A DNA stretch of 42,513 nucleotides from assembly GCA_943354905.1 (NCBI GenBank), contig CALRDL010000005.1, positions 1 to 42,513 on the forward strand, given 5' to 3'. The translations under genes and the position numbers were made by a program. This document shows positions 24,875 through 32,992 of this stretch, in pieces. Within the stretch, counting starts at the first letter, position 1, and each line of letters begins with the position of its first letter. The DNA comes from Candidatus Nomurabacteria bacterium (GTDB taxonomy: Bacteria > Patescibacteriota > Minisyncoccia > Phycocordibacterales > UBA9973). The notes below the pieces were generated by a model, which had not been told where the DNA came from, did not search any database, and worked only from the letters and a program-made list of their open reading frames with translations.

Positions 24875-27800
24875 TTAGATTTTTCTTCCGAATCTCTCTA
24901 ATAGTACTGGCATAAAGAATAGTGATGTTATCGTAGAGGTTATAAGCCCTCCCATAGTAACGACAGCGAGTGGTGCTAGAAACTCATTACCAGGAGAACT
25001 AGCTCCAATAATGAACGGGATCAAAGCTAGACCTGCAACTATAGAAGTCATGATTATTGGAACTACTCTTTCCTTTGTTGCCATAATGACTGTATTCAAT
25101 GGTATTCCTGGAATATTCTCATCATCTAGCTCTTTTACTCTTGAGATAAGCATAATTCCATTACGAGAAACTATTCCTGCAAGAGAAATAAAACCGACTA
25201 GATGAGCAAGACTAATGGTCCCTCCTTCTATGTACACAAACAGTAGTCCACCAAAGAATGCCACAGGTATATTAAGAAGGATAAGTGCTGTAAGTATCCA
25301 AGAAGAGAAAACATTGTAAAGAATAATCGCAATGAGTAGTATTACTATAATAAACAAAAATAATAATTTATTACTGTTTTCTTTTTGGCTTTGGTAGGTA
25401 CCCTCGTAACTAATAGTAATATTTTCTGGTTGTTCTCCTTTTTCTAGTATTAATTTTGCAGAATCTACTGCTCCGATAATATCACCACCTTCATAGTTTG
25501 CACTCACGACTACGACACGTTTTCCACCTTCATGACTTATGGATGTTCTTCCTTCGCCAAATTCTATGCTTGAACTATTTCCAATATTAACGCCTGTCTC
25601 GCTCACAAGTGTATCCCGTAGTCCACTAAATGAATTTCTACTTTCATTATCTAACTTTGTTACTACGGGTATTCGTTGTAATCCCGACACTACTTCGCCA
25701 ACATTATTTCCAATAAATCCTGATTCAATTTCCTTTCCAAGAAGTCCAGGATCATTTCCTTGTTTAAAGAGTGTGCCTAAGTCTGGGTATATATGGATTT
25801 CTGGAACTTTTACATCTCGTGATAATTGAGCGTTACTTACTCCCGACTGCGAAGTAAGAGCGGTTATAACCACATTTCCATAGCTTCGCAAATTGTCTAC
25901 ATCATCTCCGTATAATTTTATAACAATTGGAGCACGCACACCTGAAAGTAGTTCTTCTACGCGATGGGTAATAGGTTTACCAAGTGAAAAACTAGCACCA
26001 GGGAATTTATCTAGTATGTTTTGAACTTCCAATATATACTCATCTATTTTTTCTGTAGATCCTTCTTTAAAGACTATTTGCATTTCACCTGAATTTGCAC
26101 CACTTGCATGAGGATCTGCTCCTGCACGACCAGTCGTATTACTGACATTTAATACAAAAGGTAGTGATTTGATTTGTGCACCAATATTTTGAGAAAAAAG
26201 ATTTGTTGTTTCAAGACCAGTACCATTTGGAAGAAGTACTCCTATAGTTAATGAATCTTCATTAAAGGGTGGTATTCCTTCTCTGCCTGCATTAACATAT
26301 AAAATAATAGTTGCAATCATTATTATTATAAATATACCAGTAACTACTTTCCAAGAATAAATGATTGATTTTAATATTTTTTCTGTTCCTAATTCAATCC
26401 AAGTAATTATTCTTGGGGGTTTTTCTTCGTGTTCATCTTCGTTGAGGAACAATGATGCAAGTGCAGGCGTAAGAGTTAACGAAACAATAAGTGATGCAAT
26501 CAATGACACTATATAAGATAGACCTAATGACGTAAGTAATTTTCCTTCAACACCAGGTAAAAAGAACACAGGAATAAACACAAGGACTACTAAGATAGTT
26601 GCGTATATGATAGACCCTCTTACTTCTTGAACTGCATTAACAATGAGTTTTAGTCTTTCAAGTCCAGTAACTTTTTTACCGCGTAATCTTTTAATAATAT
26701 TTTCAACACTGACAATTGCATCGTCCACTAATTCACTAACTGCTACAGCTATACCACCAAGTGTCATAACATTTACTGATAAACCCAAGATATAGAATAT
26801 GATCGCCGTAAATGCAATCGAAGTAGGTATTGCTAGTAGGGTTATAAGTGTTGGTTTCCATTTTACTAAAAATAGAAATACAATAAGAGCAACAATGATA
26901 AGCGCCTCAAATAGAGCCTTTTCAACATTTGAAAGTCCTGCAGAAATAAACCATTCCTGTCTAAAAAGATCAGTACGAAGAGTTATTTCACTTGGAGCTG
27001 TTTTTTGCAAATCTGTAAAAAGTGTATCCACTGCCTTACTTACTTTTAGCGTTTCAGCATCTGGCTGTTTGAATATTCTAAGAATTATTCCCTGACTGCC
27101 GTCAACAGATGCACCACCACGGACAATACTCGCTCCTTCAACAAATGAGGCGATTTCGCCGAGGCGAACAACACCTTTTTCAGTTTGTATCGCAATTTCA
27201 GCCAATTCGCTAATTTCTTTTGGGGCTACAAAAATTCGAACGGGATACTCTTTGTTTTGTTGTTGCAATATCCCCGCAGATGCATTTTGTAAATTCCTCT
27301 CCAAAACAAGATTTACTTCTTCTTGAGTAATACCATATCTTCCTAATGTGTCTGCATTAAGACGCACTTGCCACTCAAGCACATCTCCACCCATTACAAT
27401 TACATCAGAAATACCTTTAACCTTTAGTAAGTTAGGTTTTAGAGTGAAGTCTGCATATGTTCGTAACTCTACAGGTGAAAAATGTACATCACTTTTTATA
27501 CCTGCCCACATTATTTCTCCCATCACAGAAGAAACGGGGCCTAGTGAAACTTTTACGTTCGAAGGTAATGCAACAGCGGATATTCTCTCTTGGACTAATT
27601 GTCTATTTTTATATATATCACTACCAAACGGAAATTCGATATTTATAATACCAAGCGCAAATGAAGCAGTACCACGAACTCTTTCAACATTTGCCGTACC
27701 AAGTACTGCATTTTCTAGTGGTATCAATACTGCTTTTTCCACTTCTTCTGGTGCAAGCCCATCTGCCTCCGCAAAAACTATTACAGTAGGTTTGTTAATG

Positions 27801-27922
27801 TCTGGCAATACATCTACTTTCATATTCATACCAGCATATATACCCAAAAAAGTAAGTAATACTGAAAAGAAAATAGTTTTATTTCTATGTAAGGTTGACC
27901 AACTAATTATTTTTTTAAACAT
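24875..27922 (-). CDS. RND-type efflux pump (heavy-metal-like)
   Basis: A 1015-residue inner-membrane pump driven by the proton gradient. It shows the RND layout: a membrane helix at 13-31, a large outer loop, a cluster of helices at about 335-490, a second loop and a final cluster at about 830-1010. The proton-relay Asp pair is in VSELVDDAIVSVEN (about residues 396-409). The early segment GEIMWAGI and the DIYKNRQLVQERI segment are closer to heavy-metal RND pumps (CusA/CzcA) than to drug pumps. It is preceded by its adaptor, 15 bases upstream. No TolC-like outer-membrane partner is present here. Confidence 0.9.
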   Translation of the reverse strand: MFKKIISWSTLHRNKTIFFSVLLTFLGIYAGMNMKVDVLPDINKPTVIVFAEADGLAPEEVEKAVLIPLENAVLGTANVERVRGTASFALGIINIEFPFGSDIYKNRQLVQERISAVALPSNVKVSLGPVSSVMGEIMWAGIKSDVHFSPVELRTYADFTLKPNLLKVKGISDVIVMGGDVLEWQVRLNADTLGRYGITQEEVNLVLERNLQNASAGILQQQNKEYPVRIFVAPKEISELAEIAIQTEKGVVRLGEIASFVEGASIVRGGASVDGSQGIILRIFKQPDAETLKVSKAVDTLFTDLQKTAPSEITLRTDLFRQEWFISAGLSNVEKALFEALIIVALIVFLFLVKWKPTLITLLAIPTSIAFTAIIFYILGLSVNVMTLGGIAVAVSELVDDAIVSVENIIKRLRGKKVTGLERLKLIVNAVQEVRGSIIYATILVVLVFIPVFFLPGVEGKLLTSLGLSYIVSLIASLIVSLTLTPALASLFLNEDEHEEKPPRIITWIELGTEKILKSIIYSWKVVTGIFIIIMIATIILYVNAGREGIPPFNEDSLTIGVLLPNGTGLETTNLFSQNIGAQIKSLPFVLNVSNTTGRAGADPHASGANSGEMQIVFKEGSTEKIDEYILEVQNILDKFPGASFSLGKPITHRVEELLSGVRAPIVIKLYGDDVDNLRSYGNVVITALTSQSGVSNAQLSRDVKVPEIHIYPDLGTLFKQGNDPGLLGKEIESGFIGNNVGEVVSGLQRIPVVTKLDNESRNSFSGLRDTLVSETGVNIGNSSSIEFGEGRTSISHEGGKRVVVVSANYEGGDIIGAVDSAKLILEKGEQPENITISYEGTYQSQKENSNKLLFLFIIVILLIAIILYNVFSSWILTALILLNIPVAFFGGLLFVYIEGGTISLAHLVGFISLAGIVSRNGIMLISRVKELDDENIPGIPLNTVIMATKERVVPIIMTSIVAGLALIPFIIGASSPGNEFLAPLAVVTMGGLITSTITSLFFMPVLLERFGRKI

Positions 27923-27937
27923 ACTATATATGAAGAA

Positions 27938-29698
27938 TTAATGTTCATGAGGCTTGCTTTCATCTTGGATTAGAGGAGATGATATTTCGACCTTTGATTT
28001 AGTTTTAATAACTTCAGAGAGAGATTTTCCATTTTCTAATATAACAAGAGGGTCAAGTATAACGAGATACGAAAATTCTCGTTCAAGTCCTGAAAGAATT
28101 TCCACATACTCCCCAAGTCCTCTTCCAACTTTTATTTCTTGCTTACGAATTGTATTGCTCTCGGTAACGATCCAAACGAACGGTGTTACTCCTTCAAATA
28201 CCACGGCTTTACGATTTATGAATACTCCTTTTTTAGAATTTTCGGGAATAATACGAACTGACGCTCCCACTGGAAATACTGTTTCTTTGGAAATTACAGC
28301 TTCTGCTTGATATCCACCTTTCTCATCAATTATAGGACTAATACCAGCAATAATCGCACTACCCATTCCATATTCTGACCGCCATGCAATTGAAAGACTA
28401 TCTCCCTTGTTTATATCCTTCCATGAAGCAGGTATGGTGAATCTCACACTTTTTCTGGGATTTGCATTGGATATAAAGCCTATACGATCAGAGATTGTCA
28501 CATAGTCACCAACATTTTTCTCAACAGTTGCCACCACTCCTGACTTTGTAGAGAGTATAGGGATAACTCCACCAGCACTCACTGCAAGTTTTTGAGCAAG
28601 AATTAAAGCTACTTTAGCATTATTTTCTGCCTTACTTTGAGTATTTTTTTGATCAAGCTTTTTTAAATCTAATTCAGTTTCGAATGAAATGAGGTTTTTT
28701 TGCAAATCTACACCCACCAAAGATTGTTCTCGGTATCGAGTTGACACATCTGCTGTTTTTTCTTGATAATCTTTTACAAGTGCAAAAGCATCATCAATAT
28801 TTTTTTGAGTAAAAAGATCACCTTGAGGAAAACTCTCTGTAAGAACCTCGGTTGTTTTTTTAAGGAATTGTTGTAAGTCTCCGATTTCTACATTTCCATC
28901 TCTTATTTTTTTTACATACCCATTTGTATAACTTTGGTATTCAGAATCTAGTAAGGTTCTTTTTACCCCTACACCGTATTTAATCCCTAGGTATGTTTTA
29001 TCATTGAAGATAGAACTTCCTGTTTGAAAAAGAACCCCCAGAGAGGAATACGACTGATTTGGGATTCCTATCAGAGGATAAATTTCAGAAAATGAAAGGC
29101 GTGCAAGATTATTGATTTCACTCTCGACTACATTTTCATTTTTTATCTTTCCATATGCTTGATTTTGTGATTCAGACAAGTTTTTATATTTTTCTTGAGC
29201 TTGTGAGAATACATCACCTGAGTCTTGAGCTATACTCATAGCTAGTTCAGCATCTAGTTTTGCTTTAATTGCTTCAGATTCTGCAACAGCAATTTGTTGT
29301 TGCTGTTCTGAAGATACTCCAGTAACTGTAATGTATCCAAGAACACTGCCTGTAGATACGCTATCACCCACAGAAACATTCCAAGAGCTAATCACTCCTT
29401 CTCGAGAAGGATTAATTGATGCCACATCCTTTGATACGATCTCGCCATAGAAACTACCAAGACCTTCCTGTGATATAGCATCAGTATCTGTATCACCAAC
29501 CTTCCTGACAACTACTTGTTCATTTTGTTTTACTTCAACAACAGGAGTATCATGTCCATCAGGACTAGCATACACGATAGTTGTTGTAACTACGACCAAA
29601 ACAAACAGTCCTACTATAGAAAAGATCTTTTGATTTTTTGTTAACTTTTGTAGTATTTCAAAAGACCTCTTTTTGTATAAAGAGATTTTTTCTTTCAT
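27938..29698 (-). CDS. HlyD/CusB-type membrane fusion (adaptor) protein
   Basis: A 586-residue protein with an anchor at about residues 24-45 followed by the biotinyl/lipoyl-like half-motifs GVISSWNVSVGDSVSTGSVL and KSGVVATVEKNVGDYVTISD, between which lies a long, mostly helical hairpin (about 135-360). The beta-barrel and membrane-proximal parts follow. It links RND pumps to outer components. The C-terminus is ESKPHEH, with two His. The family is usually about 350-450 residues; the extra length is in the helical hairpin. It shares an operon with the pump. Confidence 0.88.
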   Translation of the reverse strand: MKEKISLYKKRSFEILQKLTKNQKIFSIVGLFVLVVVTTTIVYASPDGHDTPVVEVKQNEQVVVRKVGDTDTDAISQEGLGSFYGEIVSKDVASINPSREGVISSWNVSVGDSVSTGSVLGYITVTGVSSEQQQQIAVAESEAIKAKLDAELAMSIAQDSGDVFSQAQEKYKNLSESQNQAYGKIKNENVVESEINNLARLSFSEIYPLIGIPNQSYSSLGVLFQTGSSIFNDKTYLGIKYGVGVKRTLLDSEYQSYTNGYVKKIRDGNVEIGDLQQFLKKTTEVLTESFPQGDLFTQKNIDDAFALVKDYQEKTADVSTRYREQSLVGVDLQKNLISFETELDLKKLDQKNTQSKAENNAKVALILAQKLAVSAGGVIPILSTKSGVVATVEKNVGDYVTISDRIGFISNANPRKSVRFTIPASWKDINKGDSLSIAWRSEYGMGSAIIAGISPIIDEKGGYQAEAVISKETVFPVGASVRIIPENSKKGVFINRKAVVFEGVTPFVWIVTESNTIRKQEIKVGRGLGEYVEILSGLEREFSYLVILDPLVILENGKSLSEVIKTKSKVEISSPLIQDESKPHEH

Positions 29699-29706
29699 AT
29701 ATTTTT

Positions 29707-29859
29707 TTAATTATGAGGAACAATATCGGTATGAGGTTTACTCTCATCGGTACGACCGTCTGAAGCCATGGGGGCAGTTTTATTTTGTGAAGTTGTGTAA
29801 TAGATGCCACCCCCCATCAAGAGGATAGCAACAAGAGCAATAATAATTTTTTTGTTCAT
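29707..29859 (-). CDS. 50-residue membrane peptide in the efflux operon
   Basis: A small gene: MNKKIIIALVAILLMGGGIY, then YTTSQNKTAPMASDGRTDES and KPHTDIVPHN. Residues 4-20 form a single membrane helix or signal anchor; the tail outside is short and ends with His-rich KPHTDIVPHN. It lies 8 bases before the HlyD-like gene in the same orientation. The His/Asp tail could bind metal and so fit a heavy-metal pump, but this is a guess. I see no named family. Confidence 0.55.
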   Translation of the reverse strand: MNKKIIIALVAILLMGGGIYYTTSQNKTAPMASDGRTDESKPHTDIVPHN

Positions 29860-29906
29860 AGAATATAAATAGTTAAATTAAATAATTAATAAAAATTACT
29901 TACTAT

Positions 29907-30257
29907 TTATATCAGGAATGTATTATTTTTTATATATCGTGGAATTTTATCGGGCGGATCGTATAAAATAGTATAACTATCAAAAATAGTAACGATAGGA
30001 GTTAATGATGTAATCTCAATAATAGATGGAAGGATTGTTGTAACTAACATTATATACTCTTGCTCTCTTGAGCAAGAGTATATTGCTCCCTGATGATCAA
30101 CACAAACTACTTGATTATTGGAGTATTCAGTATTAGCTTCAATGATACCATAAAGGGATCGAGGGTTTATATGAAGCGTACAAGCAAAAAATCCCACCAA
30201 AACAAGCATCGAAGTGAGGGCAAAATATTTTTTACTGGGTATTTTTCTTCTAAACAT
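29907..30257 (-). CDS. Hypothetical membrane protein, first gene of efflux operon
   Basis: A 116-residue protein with a membrane helix at about 10-29 and another hydrophobic stretch at about 68-88; between them CVDHQGAIYSCSRE holds two Cys. It may be an anchored exported protein. No named family is recognised. It heads the four-gene set (this gene, the 50-residue peptide, adaptor, pump) and is preceded by a good -10 box. A role in sensing or assembling the pump is possible but not shown. Confidence 0.55.
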   Translation of the reverse strand: MFRRKIPSKKYFALTSMLVLVGFFACTLHINPRSLYGIIEANTEYSNNQVVCVDHQGAIYSCSREQEYIMLVTTILPSIIEITSLTPIVTIFDSYTILYDPPDKIPRYIKNNTFLI

Positions 30258-30268
30258 AGAACACTTTC

Positions 30269-30274
30269 ATTATA
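30269..30274 (-). promoter_or_regulatory. -10 box upstream of the efflux operon
   Basis: Minus-strand TATAAT at 30274-30269, 11 bases before the ATG at 30257. A convincing -35 is not visible. Confidence 0.45.
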
Positions 30275-30317
30275 ACATATTTGTTTAAAATAATGAGTCG
30301 TCAGGAGAATTTGCTCT

Positions 30318-31190
30318 CTATCTTTTTACAAATACAAGAAAACAGGAATCTAATTTTACAATACCATTTTTATTGTGAATAAAACGAGAACCTAGATATA
30401 TTCCTTCAAGGAATATATTATTTAAATTTTGCTTGAAAAAATTAACAATACATTCAATGTCACCTAAAAGTGATTTACCTTTTGTAATAAATTTATTTTT
30501 ATCTTGTTTTATTTTTAAGACAGGTTCACAAGGAAGTAATCCTTCAAAAATTATTTTACCGCCTGATTTTAAAATTTTTGATGTCGCTTTGAATGTTGAA
30601 ACTTGATCAATGTCATAATCAATAAAATAACTTAGAAAAATTAGGTCAAAATAATTCTGTTCAAAATTTAGATTTTCTAAACGACCAACTAATGCAGAGA
30701 TTTCTAATGTAGAAATTTTTTTACATGATTCCTCTGATACATCAGTTACGGTAATATCTTTAGGATTGCAACCTTGTGTGATAAGAAATTTCTCTAGCTC
30801 TCCACTACCAGCACCGACATCAAGAATTTTCTTACCTTTAAGATTCTCAATATTTATCCCAGATATTTTATTAAAACCATTTTCAAAAAGAAGAGCATTT
30901 AAAAATTTATAATTACAATTATTTAGTGTGTTCTGGTTATATTCAATATTATAAATATCTGAAATTGTTGCATTTGTAACATTGCTCGAACGATATAATT
31001 CTTGTAATTGTGGTCTAGATTTTAGAAATGATAAAGAACTCTGATTTTTTTTAAAATCTTTATATTTATCCGCTAAATTTTTTCTAATTATTATATCTGC
31101 AGGTAAATATAAAAAATTTGCACCAAGATTGTGAGCATATTTTTGTATTGAGTAATTGTAAAGATTACCGAAAATATTGTACAAATTCAT
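30318..31190 (-). CDS. Class I SAM-dependent methyltransferase
   Basis: A 290-residue enzyme. The SAM-binding motif I is KKILDVGAGSGELEKFL (about residues 114-130), followed by the acidic end of strand 2 in ITVTDVSEES, a YFDLIFLSYFIDY segment (motif IV) and KSGGKIIFEGLLP (motif VI). The N-terminal 110 residues are not recognised and are rich in Asn/Tyr/Lys, perhaps the substrate-binding part. The substrate cannot be predicted. It is the first gene after the tRNA-Ala region and lies on the strand of the efflux operon, 60 bases from it. Confidence 0.85.
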   Translation of the reverse strand: MNLYNIFGNLYNYSIQKYAHNLGANFLYLPADIIIRKNLADKYKDFKKNQSSLSFLKSRPQLQELYRSSNVTNATISDIYNIEYNQNTLNNCNYKFLNALLFENGFNKISGINIENLKGKKILDVGAGSGELEKFLITQGCNPKDITVTDVSEESCKKISTLEISALVGRLENLNFEQNYFDLIFLSYFIDYDIDQVSTFKATSKILKSGGKIIFEGLLPCEPVLKIKQDKNKFITKGKSLLGDIECIVNFFKQNLNNIFLEGIYLGSRFIHNKNGIVKLDSCFLVFVKR

Positions 31191-31260
31191 AAATTATTTT
31201 GAGAGCAAATCAGACAATGGAGGGCAATAGCTATGCCCGAAGTTTTACTCATCATTTTTT

Positions 31261-31431
31261 TCAAATCAGGTTTTCTGTCTTTTCCATATAAAATGATTTT
31301 ATCATTTTAGGAGTATTTTTTCTAGTTGCAACCCAATCTCCATTAAAAAAATCAGAAGGCATTCGGTAATCGTGAGGATAAAAGTACCTGACACCATTAC
31401 TTCGGGTGGCGCGTTGGCAAACGCTAGTCTT
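31261..31431 (-). pseudogene. Possible gene remnant in spacer
   Basis: A 56-residue open stretch without an obvious start reads RYFYPHDYRMPSDFFNGDWV then ATRKNTPKMIKSFYMEKTEN. Its composition looks protein-like (aromatic, Pro and Asn placement), unlike random AT-rich translation, but I recognise no family. The rest of 31191-31475 shows nothing else. Confidence 0.25.
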
Positions 31432-31475
31432 TCATTTTTTCTTGGAAAAAAGTTCGAGCAAATGATATAATGACA

Positions 31476-31525
31476 CCACCATACGTTAAAAATCTCCCAG
31501 AAGGGAGATTTTTAACGTATGGTGG
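31476..31525. terminator. Perfect 23-bp hairpin at the tRNA-Ala 3' end
   Basis: Arms 31476-31498 and 31503-31525 are perfectly complementary with a 4-base loop (AGAA). The core, AAAAATCTCCC/GGGAGATTTTT, is a bidirectional rho-independent terminator for the minus-strand tRNA. The outer part extends into the CCA end of the tRNA, so the far arm duplicates the last bases of the tRNA gene (CCACCATACG). Confidence 0.8.
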
Positions 31526-31595
31526 ACCGTACAGGACTCGAACCTGCCACCCCCTCATTGCAAATGAGGTGCTCTACCAGATGAGCTAACGGCCC
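31520..31595 (-). tRNA. tRNA-Ala (TGC)
   Basis: Minus-strand tRNA beginning GGGCCGTTAGCTCAT. The acceptor stem pairs GGGCCGT with ACGGTCC (one G-T). The anticodon arm is CTCAT-TTGCAATGAG with anticodon TGC; the T-arm has GTTCGAGTC. The discriminator is A and CCA is encoded (31520-31522), 76 bases in all. A strong hairpin follows at the 3' end. Confidence 0.95.
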
Positions 31596-31724
31596 AAACA
31601 GCATTTAAGCAATTGCTCAAACACTAGGTTATTCTAACTTATTTTATCAATAATGCAAATTTTGATGTTGTTTTTTACTTAAATTCTGTTAGTATGGAAG
31701 AAGTTCTTTGTTTTAATTAAATAT

Positions 31725-31796
31725 TCGGGAGTAGCTCAGCGGTAGAGCGGTCGCCTGTTAAGCGATTGGTCGTAGGTTCGATCCCTACCTCCCGAG
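31725..31796 (+). tRNA. tRNA-Asn (GTT)
   Basis: Begins TCGGGAGTAGCTCAGCGGTA; the acceptor stem TCGGGAG pairs with CTCCCGA. The anticodon arm is TCGCC-TGTTAAG-CGATT-like with anticodon GTT, and the T-arm has GTAGGTTCGATCCCTAC. Discriminator G at 31796; CCA is not encoded, so it must be added by a CCA-adding enzyme, unlike the neighbouring tRNA-Ala. Confidence 0.93.
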
Positions 31797-31798
31797 CA

Positions 31799-31842
31799 AA
31801 ATCAAAAACACCCATACATATATGTATGGGTGTTTTTGATTT
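31799..31842 (+). terminator. 44-base perfect palindrome after tRNA-Asn
   Basis: Two 22-base arms (31799-31820, 31821-31842) are exact reverse complements with no spacer. The right arm ends TGTTTTTGATTT, giving the T-run of a terminator for tRNA-Asn; the left arm gives the mirror A-run. The length of the palindrome is far beyond what termination requires. Confidence 0.75.
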
Positions 31843-32121
31843 ATGTTTCCGGGGGAGAATGTGAACTGCTTCACATGCGGGTAGGGGTCGAACAGCTTTT
31901 GTGTCTTTTTAAAAACTTGTTTCAAAAAAGTACAAAAGGTATACTGTTTATGTAAGGAAAGATTTCTTACCTCTCGGGCCAATTAGTAGAACATCTAAAA
32001 AATGAATCGCGCGCAAGCATTTTTTAGATGTTCTACTAACTGGCTCACTCTGTCAGATAAACTCCGAACTTATTTTTAAAACAATACTGAAAGCTAATGT
32101 GCTATATACTAAAAAAAGATT
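31843..32121. other. Gene-free spacer with hairpins
   Basis: No credible gene. It holds a 7-bp hairpin ATGTGAA-ctgc-TTCACAT (31858-31875) and, at 31978-32044, the third long palindrome. A 198-base minus-strand frame at 31785-31982 overlaps the tRNA-Asn end and the 44-base palindrome and is not a gene. Nothing else is recognisable. Confidence 0.5.
31978..32044. repeat. Long inverted repeat with 13-base loop
   Basis: Arms 31983-32004 and 32018-32039 are perfect 22-mers; after one A/C mismatch, GCCA (31978-31981) pairs with TGGC (32041-32044), so 26 of 27 positions pair. The loop is AATCGCGCGCAAG. There is no T-run after it, so it does not look like a standard terminator. Nothing transcribed lies close upstream on the plus strand except tRNA-Asn. 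Confidence 0.7.
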
Positions 32122-32150
32122 TTGCTACTTTTGAAACTTTTTGCTAAAAT
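32122..32150 (+). promoter_or_regulatory. Putative leaderless sigma-70 promoter
   Basis: TTGCTA (32122-32127), a 17-base spacer and TAAAAT (32145-32150). The ATG at 32157 lies 6 bases after the -10 box, so the mRNA would begin at the start codon. Confidence 0.6.
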
Positions 32151-32156
32151 AGAGGT

Positions 32157-32711
32157 ATGGAAAAATTAAAATTTACATTGTTTTCTATTGTGGTTCTGGT
32201 CGGATTTGGGCTTCTCGGATATTGGGCTATTGTAAATATACAATCAGGTTCTGAACATTCAATCAAACAAAAAGTCGAGCAACTACAGGATGAGAATGAA
32301 AATCTGAAGACAGAATTAGTATCGGTAAAAAAAGAATTAGGTACTCTAAAATCAGAGCTAGAAATACCACCAGCTTTAGTTGGTGAAGAGAAACCAAAAG
32401 AGACACCAGAAGAACTAAAACCAACAGAGACGACTAAGTACAAATACCAGATCTTGATAGACGAATTAAATAAATTGGTAAAAGATAATGTATATATGAA
32501 ATTGAAGTCTTCTGGTTCGAGAGTTGGGACAGTCCAGAAATTTTTAAATCTTTTCAATAATACGACAAGTAAGATAGATAATGACTATGGTCCGACTACG
32601 GTAAAGCTTGTAACAGTTTTCCAAAAAGATCAAGGCTTGTCGGCAGACGGAGAGGCTGGACCAACTACATTTATCAAAATGATAGATTGGTTAAAAAAGA
32701 AAGGTGTCTAA
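32157..32711 (+). CDS. Membrane-anchored peptidoglycan-binding protein
   Basis: A 184-residue protein: membrane helix at 7-27, a coiled coil at about 33-70 (QLQDENENLKTELVSVKKEL), a Pro/Glu/Lys-rich linker, and a PG_binding_1-type domain at about 118-184 (VGTVQKFLNLFNN, DYGPTTVKLVTVFQKDQGLS, GEAGPTTFIKMIDWL). That domain has the typical three-helix pattern of peptidoglycan-binding repeats. It should sit on the outer face of the membrane and reach the wall through the coiled coil. There is no catalytic domain, so it may be a scaffold or a spacer. Confidence 0.8.
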   Translation: MEKLKFTLFSIVVLVGFGLLGYWAIVNIQSGSEHSIKQKVEQLQDENENLKTELVSVKKELGTLKSELEIPPALVGEEKPKETPEELKPTETTKYKYQILIDELNKLVKDNVYMKLKSSGSRVGTVQKFLNLFNNTTSKIDNDYGPTTVKLVTVFQKDQGLSADGEAGPTTFIKMIDWLKKKGV

Positions 32712-32764
32712 AAATAGGTTTTATGTTAAGATATATAAATAAGTATTATAAATAATAAAAGTAG

Positions 32765-32828
32765 CGTCGCACAGGTCGTGTTTTAAAGGAGAACACGACA
32801 TAATTTATCAAAATTAACCCGTGCGACG
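32765..32828 (+). promoter_or_regulatory. Structured RNA leader upstream of basic peptide
   Basis: Two nested helices: outer CGTCGCAC (32765-32772) with GTGCGACG (32821-32828), inner GTCGTGTT (32775-32782) with AACACGAC (32792-32799). The inner loop TTAAAGGAG contains a strong Shine-Dalgarno-like AAAGGAG. The small gene at 32845 has no clear ribosome-binding site of its own. The helices are visible; any regulatory role is inferred. Confidence 0.5.
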
Positions 32829-32844
32829 TGATTTGCAAAATCAT

Positions 32845-32976
32845 ATGGCAAAAAGAAGTACAACATTAAGTCCTAAGAAGAAGTCTCGTCGTTCACACAA
32901 GACTAAGAAACGCTTGGCAGTAAAGAGGATCATGAAAGCAAAAAGAGCTACTCGAAGAAGTCGTAATACTAAATAA
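32845..32976 (+). CDS. 43-residue highly basic peptide
   Basis: MAKRSTTLSPKKKSRRSHKT followed by KKRLAVKRIMKAKRATRRSR and NTK. About half of the residues are Lys or Arg, with no acidic residue. Such proteins are usually ribosomal, nucleoid-associated or RNA-binding. It does not match L34, L36 or S21 by pattern. It heads the nucleotidyltransferase-GH130 gene set, 16 bases ahead, but it may be an independent gene with its own structured leader. Because it is so short, it is missed by most gene calls; the coding signal is composition and its fit after a structured leader. Confidence 0.6.
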   Translation: MAKRSTTLSPKKKSRRSHKTKKRLAVKRIMKAKRATRRSRNTK

Positions 32977-32992
32977 AAAAAATTAAAGGGAA

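Noticed and set aside
27348-27941. 197-residue plus-strand frame opposite the RND pump
   Set aside because: Low-complexity Ser/Thr/Ile-rich antisense translation of a well-conserved pump gene.
31858-31910. Degenerate third tRNA between tRNA-Asn and the long inverted repeat
   Set aside because: A GGTCGAAC segment suggests a T-arm, but no acceptor or anticodon stems could be built.
31785-31982. 65-residue minus-strand frame
   Set aside because: It overlaps the end of tRNA-Asn and reads through a perfect palindrome; its peptide shows no family features.
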